Assembly: GCA_964496435.1 (NCBI GenBank) | Contig: CAZBZP010000012.1 | Location: forward strand, 39,088-103,087 | Length of the DNA: 64,000 nt | Direction: 5' to 3' | DNA from: Berkiella sp964496435 | Lineage (GTDB): Bacteria > Pseudomonadota > Gammaproteobacteria > Berkiellales > Berkiellaceae | Shown: one piece after another, positions 27,280 to 34,752 of the stretch | How the letters are laid out: the number at the start of each line of letters is the position of its first letter | How positions within the stretch are numbered: position 1 is the first letter of the stretch | Translations under genes and position numbers: made by a program | Notes under the pieces: model-generated | Told to the model about the DNA's origin: nothing | What the model saw: only the letters and a program-made list of their open reading frames with translations | Databases searched by the model: none

Positions 27280-27561
27280 ATGGAACGCTCTTTACTAAAA
27301 ATATTTGCAGTCATTGCCTTGGGTTATTCAAGCATTTCATCGGCATCATTCGATGGTAACAACAGCATGGGCTATTCGACCAATATTGGTAACTATAATG
27401 AATACCGTATCAGTGGCTATAACATTCAACCTAATCGCCCTGGTGTTTGGGATGCAGGTTGCAGAACAGATAATTATTACTGCACAGCACAATTAGAACG
27501 TTGCCGAGGTCAACAGGGCTTTACCTATGTTGAACCTAACATACTGAAACAGCACAGATAG
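27280..27561 (+). CDS. Small secreted protein (93 aa)
   Basis: A 93-aa protein with a likely signal peptide (residues 1-22, ending SSASF) and a mature part rich in Asn, Tyr and Gly with four cysteines (AGC, YYC, and LERCRG among them), which could form disulfides. GAGG precedes the ATG. No family recognised; likely periplasmic or extracellular. Confidence 0.7.
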   Translation: MERSLLKIFAVIALGYSSISSASFDGNNSMGYSTNIGNYNEYRISGYNIQPNRPGVWDAGCRTDNYYCTAQLERCRGQQGFTYVEPNILKQHR

Positions 27562-27593
27562 AATTGATTGCTAAATTGATTTTGTAGATTTGC

Positions 27594-27626
27594 TTGTCCG
27601 CCAATGCTGATGCATTGGCGTGACAA
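27594..27626 (+). terminator. Terminator-like hairpin between convergent genes
   Basis: GCCAATGC pairs with GCATTGGC around loop TGAT, extended by TTGTCC/GTGACAA with one bulged base, about 14 bp in all. It lies between the 93-aa gene and the convergent permease gene. No clear T-run follows. Confidence 0.5.
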
Positions 27627-27641
27627 CACAAGCGCTAGCCT

Positions 27642-28904
27642 TTAGGCAATAGCTGGTTTTGATTCTTTATCTTCAGGGAGGATGAGATTTAAGACTAAAC
27701 CTGCAAGACCGCCTAAACCTATACCACTGATAACAAAATTATCAGCACCTAAGGTTAAACCTCCGACAGGAACAACCAAGACGATACCCACAATAGTCAT
27801 GTTACGTGGACTCATAAGGTCGTATTGGCTTTGTGTTAATAAATGAAGGCCGGTTACTGTGATAGCACCAAATAGAAGTACTAATACACCACCCATAACA
27901 GGTGTGGGTACGGTGTGTAAAAAGGCACCAACTTTACCAACAAAGGCTAATGAGATAGCGATAATACTTGCCCAGGTCATAATGCCAGGGTTATAGGTTT
28001 TGGTAATAGCAACGCCTGCGGTAACTTCGGCGTAAGTAATGCTAGGAGGTCCACCTACTGAGGAGGCAACCATTGTTGCAATACCATCACCCAAAAGGCT
28101 GCGATGTAAGCCAGGATAACGAACATAATTACGTCTTGTGATACCACCGATGGCAACGATGTCCCCAATATGCTCAATCGCGGATACAGCGGCGATAGGG
28201 ATCATAATTAAAGCTGCGTTCCAGTTAACGGTAGGGGTTTGAAATTGGGGTAATTGGAACCAAGCGGCTTGGGCCACTTTGCTAAAATCTACCAATCCCA
28301 ACCAAAGGCTGGCGAGATAACCAAATACAATACCTACTAATAAAGGAATAAGTTGTAAGCGTCCTTTGCCAAACAAGCGTGTAACAATAGTCGCAACTAA
28401 GGAAATACCGGCAACAATTAAAGCGGTGTTTTGCTCGACTAAGACGACATCGCCCTTACCGGTTTTACCCATGGCCATGTTAATGGCAACTGGTGCTAAC
28501 ACTAAACCGATATTCATAATAATAGGGCCGGTGATTAAAGTAGGGAAAAGCCGATTTACAAATTCTTGGCTGCGAACATATACCAATAAACTCATGGCAA
28601 AATAAACAAGTCCGCAGATACATAATCCAAACAGTGTGTCCGCCATACCCCAGGTTGAAATGCTATATATAGTCGCGGGTACAAAAGCAAAAGAAGATCC
28701 TAAAAACACGGGGATCTGACCACGGGTACACAGCTGGAATATTAAAGTGCCAAGGCCAGCGGTAAATAAGGCAACACTGGGATCCATACCTGTGATGATT
28801 GGCACTAAAACAGTTGCCCCAAAGGCAATAAAGAGTGTTTGTAGGCCAAATAAGGAATCAGAGAGTTTAAAGGAATAATCTTGGGGATAGACAGGCTTGT
28901 TCAT
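27642..28904 (-). CDS. uraA: NCS2-family uracil/xanthine permease
   Basis: A 420-aa polytopic transporter of the nucleobase-cation symporter 2 family. It matches UraA-like proteins in DYSFKLSDSLFGLQTLFIAFG, the GSSFAF segment, and the substrate-binding region SAIEHIGD with GDG further on. It most likely imports uracil by proton symport; xanthine or another nucleobase cannot be excluded without closer comparison. A 240-nt gap with no identified riboswitch separates it from the next gene. Confidence 0.88.
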   Translation of the reverse strand: MNKPVYPQDYSFKLSDSLFGLQTLFIAFGATVLVPIITGMDPSVALFTAGLGTLIFQLCTRGQIPVFLGSSFAFVPATIYSISTWGMADTLFGLCICGLVYFAMSLLVYVRSQEFVNRLFPTLITGPIIMNIGLVLAPVAINMAMGKTGKGDVVLVEQNTALIVAGISLVATIVTRLFGKGRLQLIPLLVGIVFGYLASLWLGLVDFSKVAQAAWFQLPQFQTPTVNWNAALIMIPIAAVSAIEHIGDIVAIGGITRRNYVRYPGLHRSLLGDGIATMVASSVGGPPSITYAEVTAGVAITKTYNPGIMTWASIIAISLAFVGKVGAFLHTVPTPVMGGVLVLLFGAITVTGLHLLTQSQYDLMSPRNMTIVGIVLVVPVGGLTLGADNFVISGIGLGGLAGLVLNLILPEDKESKPAIA

Positions 28905-29114
28905 ATTAGCTTTACACCATCATTCTGCGCTAGGTAGTAAGGTATCATACTTTGTAGAAGAAAGTCATAATAAATAGACTAGGACTAAGGTGGGGAATGA
29001 TAAACGGACTGGACTTCAAAAGCTATCTGCATATACACACAAGTCCCCTTTTTATTACCAAAAAGAAGACTTGTCAGGGGGTTAAAACGGATCTTAAGCC
29101 CACTTTGATTAAAA

Positions 29115-29141
29115 GGGGGCGACGAGCGTAGCGAGTGGGGG
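29115..29141 (+). repeat. GC-rich REP-like element
   Basis: A run of five G, then CGACGAGCGTAGCGAGT, then five G stands out in the AT-rich spacer. Similar direct-repeat sequences are common as dispersed elements in gammaproteobacterial genomes. Only one copy is seen here. An imperfect hairpin (AAGTC..GACTT enclosing CTTTTT..AAAAAG) lies at 29041-29072 nearby. Confidence 0.3.
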
Positions 29142-29145
29142 ATTC

Positions 29146-29796
29146 TCAATGGATCTGAAACAGAGCCAATAAGCCATTCTGCACAAAATTGATGCCAGGC
29201 AGCATAATTTTGCTCAATATCCCAGTGCCAATCAGCGCCAATATAATCAAAATCCCAAAGGGGGTTATTTTGTTAAAGCGCTCATCCCAGGGTTTAGGCA
29301 GAAGGTAATAGAGAAAACGGCTCCCATCTAAGGGAGGAATAGGGATTAAATTGAGTATCATGAGAACCACATTAATCATGACACCCGCTTGGCACATATA
29401 AACCAAGGGCACGAGATATTCATGTTTTGGAACAACAAGACAAATTTTTAAAATACTGATCCAAATCACAGCCATGAGAAAATTTGAAAAAGGGCCTGCC
29501 AGCGCCACAATTGCAAAATCCCTTTTTGGATGTTTGAGATTATTTTGATTAACGGGTACGGGCTTTGCCCATCCAAATACAAAATTTGCCATCAGCATTA
29601 ATAAGATTGGTAAGACTATGGTGCCAATAATATCAATATGCTTCAGCGGGTTTGCAGTTATTCGCCCTTGTTTATAAGCGGTGTCATCACCAAATTTATA
29701 TGCCACGAATCCATGGGCTGCTTCATGTAAAGTGACAGCGAATACAATCGGTAAAATCCAAACGGCAATCAATTGTACGGGGGTTAGATCTGTCAA
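29146..29796 (-). CDS. Site-2 protease family (M50) zinc metalloprotease
   Basis: A 216-aa membrane protein with the zinc site HEAAHG (HExxH) in the first helix and the third-ligand region NLIPIPPLDGSRF. It belongs to the short YwhC-like group of M50 rhomboid-independent intramembrane proteases; the substrate is unknown. The start is a TTG at 29796 supported by GAGGA about 8 nt upstream. It is the last gene of the run that starts with the ankyrin-region genes. Confidence 0.9.
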   Translation of the reverse strand: MTDLTPVQLIAVWILPIVFAVTLHEAAHGFVAYKFGDDTAYKQGRITANPLKHIDIIGTIVLPILLMLMANFVFGWAKPVPVNQNNLKHPKRDFAIVALAGPFSNFLMAVIWISILKICLVVPKHEYLVPLVYMCQAGVMINVVLMILNLIPIPPLDGSRFLYYLLPKPWDERFNKITPFGILIILALIGTGILSKIMLPGINFVQNGLLALFQIH

Positions 29797-29807
29797 AAAA
29801 TAATCCT

Positions 29808-30500
29808 CTATGCTTTCTTTTCATAAATATAAGTTGAAGTGAGTCCCCAACTCATGGGTTCCATGCCTTGATACTGTTTTGTAAAACCATCCTCTGGCAA
29901 CGTTTTTGAGGTGATAATGATTTTAGTGCCTGCTTTTAATAAGCGTAGTTTATCTAAAATAGGCTGCCATGTCGCTTCAAAAGCGGTGGCGTTAATAAAG
30001 ACAATATCCGCATCCTCAAAAGGGTAATCTATCATGTTTTGATTTATATGGTGTATTTCAAAATCTGCTGCTTGTAGTTGAGCAACTTTAAGATATTGAT
30101 GATATTTTTCTAAAGCTAAGGTGTGTAGCTCAAGAACTTGTTCAATGCCTTTTACCTGCATTGAGGGATAACATAATTTCATAGCCAAAAGTGCTTTACC
30201 CGCACCTGAGCCCAAATCATAGAAAATTTGATTTTTCTTTGGGGGGAGTAAAGCAACTAAGTCTAATAGGGTAACAGGCAAGACTTCGCCATAAAGGTAT
30301 TCGACATTATCAAGCCTATATTTATTCGCATTGAGCGCCACATCAAAAGGATTTGTATCCGCATAAAGTGATTGAAGGTTCTCAAGAATGAAGCGATAAG
30401 TCGTTTTACGTCGATGTTTGATGAAAGCCTGTTTCGCAAGCGGTAGCATCATGAGCAAGGCAAGCAATAAAAGGATGAAATAGAATAAGTTTGTTTTCAT
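29808..30500 (-). CDS. Membrane-anchored class I methyltransferase
   Basis: A 230-aa protein with one N-terminal membrane helix (residues 4-22) and a methyltransferase domain with the SAM loop YDLGSGAGKALLAMKL and acidic residue in KGIEQVLELHT. The arrangement YGEVLPVTLLDL before the SAM loop resembles Dot1-like or small bacterial methyltransferases. Target unknown. It starts 1 nt after the ankyrin gene stop, so the two are probably co-transcribed. Confidence 0.8.
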   Translation of the reverse strand: MKTNLFYFILLLLALLMMLPLAKQAFIKHRRKTTYRFILENLQSLYADTNPFDVALNANKYRLDNVEYLYGEVLPVTLLDLVALLPPKKNQIFYDLGSGAGKALLAMKLCYPSMQVKGIEQVLELHTLALEKYHQYLKVAQLQAADFEIHHINQNMIDYPFEDADIVFINATAFEATWQPILDKLRLLKAGTKIIITSKTLPEDGFTKQYQGMEPMSWGLTSTYIYEKKA

Positions 30501-30501
30501 A

Positions 30502-31899
30502 TTAATTTGAAAATTGGCTTAATTTATAACCACATAATTCAATAATGCGTTGAAAAGATTTACCTTCGGCGCTTTGAGTGCCACGAATAAAGGTATTTAT
30601 ATAGGCCCGAACGATATATTGAAATTCTTTGCGTGATAATATTGCTAATATTTTCTTTGCGCGTTCTATATCTCTTGGCTTGTTGGGGTTACTTGCTTGA
30701 AAGAGAACACCACCCAATAATGCGGCCTTAGATTTTTGACGCTGAAAACTGATTTTATCAAAATCCAATAACCAGTCTTCAATCGCTCTGTCTTTATCCC
30801 ATTCTAACCAGGCATTATAAAAGGTCATAATTTCATTTACGAGGGCATCTGCTTTAGATTTTTCTTTTACTTTGTCATATAGAAGCATATAGAGCATCGT
30901 TGGCACAGAAGATTCTGTGTTTGCCCAGGAACAATTACCTGTAATTTGATGTTTAATGGGTAATTTTGCAAAAGTTTTTAAGCCCAGAATTTGATAGATA
31001 TCTTGTTTCATATATTTTTCTGAGTGCTTTTCATATAGCAATTTAGTATAAAACTGATCAGTTAATATAGAGGGTTTATCGACTGTATTGATAACGATTG
31101 GATCCGTCATTTTATTAACGCCGCGGTCACATTTTGCTAGGAACCCGCCATGTTTAATAAAATTGATGGCATGCCCCTTGTAGGAGACGGGCAAAAGTAA
31201 CAGATCCATATCCATCAGCGAATAGATTGTCTTTTTGTTTTGTTCGACATTTTTAGAAAAGTGTTTAAATTCTCTTAGCTTGGAAGCATTTTCAAAGGAT
31301 TTAATGATGGTTTTTAGTTCTTTACTATGAATATCCATGCGGTGAGCAATATAGCTTTGCATGAAGCGTTCCAAAGATTCCTTGATTAAGCCTAATGTAA
31401 ATTCTAAGTAAAATCCTTCTAAATCAATGGAAATAAAAAGTCCTTCAGAGGTGACGATATCAGACTCACCCTGTAACTCAAAACGGTGACCTATCAATTT
31501 GGCTTGAATAAAATCTTTTGCAAATTCAATTTTACCGCCTTTATTGACTAACAATTTTATCATTTCTTGATTTTTGCGCAGGATAGGATAAAACAAGGCA
31601 GGTTGGCCATTAGATGAGTAAGTGTTGGGGTTTGCACCATAATCTAGGAGCAATTTGGTTAATTCAAGATTGTTATTATCAATGGCCCACTGAAGTGCAT
31701 TGGTCCCTGTAAAGTCGACCAAATCCACACTGGCATTTTTTTTGAGCAATAATTGAACAATATCGGTACGATTAGTTACCGTTGCATGGATGAGTGGGGT
31801 AAAACCATATTCATCAATAATGTTAACAGGCGCACCTTGTTGAAGGAGTCTTGCGACTCCTTCATATGTTCCCTCAAGGATTTCCTTGGAAAGGGACAT
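30502..31899 (-). CDS. Ankyrin-repeat protein with a possible cysteine-protease site
   Basis: A 465-aa protein. Three ankyrin repeats occupy about residues 28-125 (YGFTPLIHATVTNRTDIVQLL; NALQWAIDNNNLELTKLLLD). The C-terminal part has a hydrophobic strand followed by GHAINF (His243), CDRG (Asp258), then HQITGNCSWAN with Gln318 and Cys323. The order His, Asp, Gln, Cys is that of CE-clan cysteine proteases/deubiquitinases such as Ulp1 and YopJ; assignment is inference. Ankyrin proteins of this kind are common Dot/Icm effectors. AGGAGAA precedes the ATG. Confidence 0.82.
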   Translation of the reverse strand: MSLSKEILEGTYEGVARLLQQGAPVNIIDEYGFTPLIHATVTNRTDIVQLLLKKNASVDLVDFTGTNALQWAIDNNNLELTKLLLDYGANPNTYSSNGQPALFYPILRKNQEMIKLLVNKGGKIEFAKDFIQAKLIGHRFELQGESDIVTSEGLFISIDLEGFYLEFTLGLIKESLERFMQSYIAHRMDIHSKELKTIIKSFENASKLREFKHFSKNVEQNKKTIYSLMDMDLLLLPVSYKGHAINFIKHGGFLAKCDRGVNKMTDPIVINTVDKPSILTDQFYTKLLYEKHSEKYMKQDIYQILGLKTFAKLPIKHQITGNCSWANTESSVPTMLYMLLYDKVKEKSKADALVNEIMTFYNAWLEWDKDRAIEDWLLDFDKISFQRQKSKAALLGGVLFQASNPNKPRDIERAKKILAILSRKEFQYIVRAYINTFIRGTQSAEGKSFQRIIELCGYKLSQFSN

Positions 31900-31933
31900 G
31901 TTGTTCTCCTTTCTATTCCCTTAGCGTCAATCC

Positions 31934-32524
31934 TTAATTTTGACCAGGATATGACATTCGAACTTTTGGTTTGTACTCTTCTTCCAATTTCTTTTTGAGT
32001 ACTGCTTTAAGTTCATCGGGTTCCATTTTCATTTTAAGTTTAAGTGCAGGTGTTAGCTCCAATCTATTTTCTGCTTTAGCATCGGCGGTTGCACTTAAGC
32101 CTTCAGCATTATCCTCGTAAGATTGTCTTACTTTGGGATCATTGGAGACATCATCAAATAAACCTTTTGCCCATTCAGGAACCGCATAATTGGTTGGCTT
32201 TGGGCCAGGCGCGTTTGGATCTTGCCCTAGGGTTTGACGATTACGCGCTTCAGGTGAGACATCGCCACGGGGGATTTGCCATTGTCTGAGCATATTATTA
32301 ACGTTTTCTAAAAAATCTTTGAAATCGTTTTTTAAAGTATGTTGAAGCGCATGATCAAATGCCAGGGTAACTTCTTCTTTAACTTTATCATTTGGCATGG
32401 GCTTATCGTGATAAGCCTCATCCAGAATTCTATCAACTTCATTGGAAATTTTTTGATACAAATTGGTCAACCCTAATTTGTATTGGTTTTCGAATTGATC
32501 CCAACTTTGTGGAACTACGGCCAT
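31934..32524 (-). CDS. Orphan soluble protein (196 aa), effector candidate
   Basis: A 196-aa charged, mostly helical protein without signal peptide or membrane helix. A central Pro-rich linker (GQDPNAPGPKPTNYAVPEW) separates two helical parts. The C-terminal 30 residues are rich in Lys and Glu (KKKLEEEYKPKV), loosely like the acidic E-block of Dot/Icm substrates. It lies 34 nt upstream of the ankyrin gene in the same direction. No family recognised. Confidence 0.65.
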   Translation of the reverse strand: MAVVPQSWDQFENQYKLGLTNLYQKISNEVDRILDEAYHDKPMPNDKVKEEVTLAFDHALQHTLKNDFKDFLENVNNMLRQWQIPRGDVSPEARNRQTLGQDPNAPGPKPTNYAVPEWAKGLFDDVSNDPKVRQSYEDNAEGLSATADAKAENRLELTPALKLKMKMEPDELKAVLKKKLEEEYKPKVRMSYPGQN

Positions 32525-32676
32525 TGTCTACCTCCATTAAGGATCTTATATATTTAGAATAATAGCTTAAATTTAACATAGCTTAGCGCTATTTACTACT
32601 AAATGGGGGTTTATTATCAGTTTCCAAGTGCATTCTGTCGGCTGGCTCGAAAAAAATAATCAGAGAATACAAGGGC

Positions 32677-33396
32677 TTATCTTGTGGAGGCTGGGGCAAT
32701 ATCAGGAGGAATTTCACTTATGATAAAGCAAAAGACAGCACCTTTGGCAAAAACAGTAAATTTCTCCGAAAGGCTGCGATTGCGGATAGCGCTATCGTTG
32801 ATTTGATGGAGATCTTTTTGATTGAGATCCCAACGTAAACCTTGAGTGCTGATGATGGCATTTGAAAGAGGGTAGAAGGAAACTGTTGCCCCAGGGGTGG
32901 TTGAAATACACGAATCTGATTTAAGCAGGAAGATCCATTGTTTTTGGTTATCGAAAACATTCAGCAGCATCACATCTAATTCAGTTTGGTAGCGAGCTAT
33001 CAAGCTAAGATTATATAGCATGTGATCGGCAGCTTTTCCTAAAGCACCCACACAAATAATATTTTTTATTGCATTTTGCTTTGCAAAATCTAAAGTTTTT
33101 TCAAAGTCCGTGGAATATTGATCCGCAATCTGTTCAATTTTTGTTGATGGAAATTGCTTTTGTAGCAAATTAGGCGTAGCAAATTGTGTAGCAACAGAGA
33201 TAGAATCCATATCACCAATAATGATGTCCGGGGTGATTGCTGCTTGCATGAGAAAATTGGCGGCACCATCAGTACATATTAAGGTACGGTACGGTATGTT
33301 TCGCCAAGAAGATGGTTGAGGTATTTCACCATTTACGACAATGAGCGCATCGTACACAATAGGGCCAATATTTATTAGTAGAAGACTTGCTATCAT
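32677..33396 (-). CDS. Thiamine pyrophosphokinase
   Basis: A 239-aa protein of the TPK family, which makes thiamine diphosphate from thiamine and ATP. Visible motifs: VVNGEIP near the N-terminus, ICTDGAANFL, IIGDMDSI, and DQYSTDFEKTLDFA, the metal/ATP and substrate motifs in the right order. The start is uncertain: the ATG at 33396 lacks a clear ribosome binding site; a TTG at 33441 would add 15 residues, and a GTG nearer the NGE motif is possible. Confidence 0.88.
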   Translation of the reverse strand: MIASLLLINIGPIVYDALIVVNGEIPQPSSWRNIPYRTLICTDGAANFLMQAAITPDIIIGDMDSISVATQFATPNLLQKQFPSTKIEQIADQYSTDFEKTLDFAKQNAIKNIICVGALGKAADHMLYNLSLIARYQTELDVMLLNVFDNQKQWIFLLKSDSCISTTPGATVSFYPLSNAIISTQGLRWDLNQKDLHQINDSAIRNRSLSEKFTVFAKGAVFCFIISEIPPDIAPASTR

Positions 33397-33575
33397 ATCA
33401 TAGTTAAAACATGTTGGATTTAGGCATAGGCCGCACTTCAAAGCTTTAGCAATGAAGGTGTAATAAATTCAAATAGGGAAGAGTGTGGTTTCTTCCTTTT
33501 CTTAATTAACTCAGGTATGGTATGCAAAAAATAATTGATTTTATATTGTAAGTTAGTTAATTTAAGGGAGAAACT

Positions 33576-33965
33576 ATGAAAACCAAAATACTTGTTGCTA
33601 TGGTAGCTTGCTTAGCAATTGCAGCTTGTTCAAAACAAGAAGCTAGCAAAGACGAACACAAAGCAGGCGAAAGCACTCAAGGAACAGGTGGCGCTACCAA
33701 GTCAGAACCAGCTCACCCAGGTACAGCACCAGCTGGCCACAGCAGTGCTAATGAAGCTGCTACCACGATTGCTGCTGACGATACAGCTGCAAACGCTGCT
33801 GCAACAACTCCTGCTACAACTGCTACCGATGCAGCTCATGACGCAGACAAAAAAGTTGGCGACATGAAACAAGACATGAACAACACAGCTAATCAGATGC
33901 AAGGTAACACCACTTCTGGTGATGCTGCTAAAGCAACAACTGATACACACACTCACGAAGACTAA
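33576..33965 (+). CDS. Ala/Thr-rich small lipoprotein
   Basis: A 129-aa protein with a clear lipobox (LAIAAC, Cys18) after a basic hydrophobic start. The mature part is low-complexity: Ala, Thr, Asp and Lys, with a KKVGDMKQDMNNTANQMQ helical stretch near the end. This resembles small envelope lipoproteins of unknown role. AAGGGAGA precedes the ATG and a strong hairpin terminator follows. Confidence 0.8.
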   Translation: MKTKILVAMVACLAIAACSKQEASKDEHKAGESTQGTGGATKSEPAHPGTAPAGHSSANEAATTIAADDTAANAAATTPATTATDAAHDADKKVGDMKQDMNNTANQMQGNTTSGDAAKATTDTHTHED

Positions 33966-33990
33966 TTTTACGAGTCTTTAGCTGATTGTT

Positions 33991-34032
33991 ACTCCGTCTA
34001 GGCTATGCTTAGACGGAGTTTAATTATTTTGC
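33991..34032 (+). terminator. Intrinsic terminator
   Basis: ACTCCGTCTA (33991-34000) pairs perfectly with TAGACGGAGT (34010-34019), 9-nt loop, then a T-rich tail (TTTAATTATTTT). It ends the lipoprotein gene and lies against the end of the convergent gene at 34024. Confidence 0.8.
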
Positions 34033-34605
34033 ATGCAATTTACATCTTTCTTTAGATTTTTCGCTTAATTCAGGTCCAAATTCACTGAGCTTTTGTTGTA
34101 AAAAGCTGAATTTTCCTGCATCAGCCTGCATTTCATAGAGTTTCAACAAAGCCATCTGAGCTACCGTATTCCCTGCATCGATGAGTCCTAATAAGGCTTT
34201 TTCAGAACATTGACCTTGATTCAATAGCGGAGGCGCATGAGACTCAGCCATGCAGATACTCAATGCATTGTTAACTTCGTTGCGCTCAAAGTTAAAACAC
34301 TTATTAAATACATCAAAATTTTCCGAGTCCTGCTTTGAAAATTTTTCTAGCAGTTCTTTTGCCAAAGGATCTTTCTCTTTATCAGCCATTTCTTGCAGGG
34401 CTTTTATAATGCAATCATATTTCATATGGCATTGGCTAAAAATGATATTTACTCTTTGTGCGCTTTGGTATGAGGTTTGTAGTTCAGACAATGATTGTTG
34501 AACTTCATTCTTATTATTTACAGTAGCATCGGCAGCTGAATTTGCATTAAAGCATAGAAATAACAAGCTTAATGGTAGTAATGTCGAAAATACTCTTTTA
34601 TTCAT
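34024..34605 (-). CDS. Secreted Sel1-like small protein, paralogue A
   Basis: A 193-aa protein with a signal peptide (about residues 1-24, ending NSAA). The body is helical with several Cys. Two stretches parallel the gene at 39304: DCIIKALQEMADKEKDPLAK and AGNTVAQMALLKLYEMQA, the latter like one Sel1 repeat. It is therefore a periplasmic or secreted protein with a paralogue 5 kb away. Function unknown. Confidence 0.72.
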   Translation of the reverse strand: MNKRVFSTLLPLSLLFLCFNANSAADATVNNKNEVQQSLSELQTSYQSAQRVNIIFSQCHMKYDCIIKALQEMADKEKDPLAKELLEKFSKQDSENFDVFNKCFNFERNEVNNALSICMAESHAPPLLNQGQCSEKALLGLIDAGNTVAQMALLKLYEMQADAGKFSFLQQKLSEFGPELSEKSKERCKLHAK

Positions 34606-34752
34606 AGTCTTAATCTACCCAGCGTAAATTAGAAACAGTGCATTTGTGCATTAAATTTAAGTTTATAAGTGCATAAATAAATAGTAGCTAATTTATTATA
34701 ACTTATCAAAATCTCCTCAAAAGAATGATTGTCAAGTTGTTCATTTTTTTTT

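Noticed and set aside
29041..29141. Riboswitch or pyrimidine attenuator before the permease gene
   Set aside because: The hairpin and GC-rich element lie over 130 nt upstream of the start and show neither a known aptamer core nor a leader ORF.
33619..33867. 82-codon Leu/Gln-rich frame inside the Ala/Thr-rich lipoprotein gene
   Set aside because: It is the shadow of the repetitive GC-biased codons of the lipoprotein; the lipobox frame is clearly the real one.
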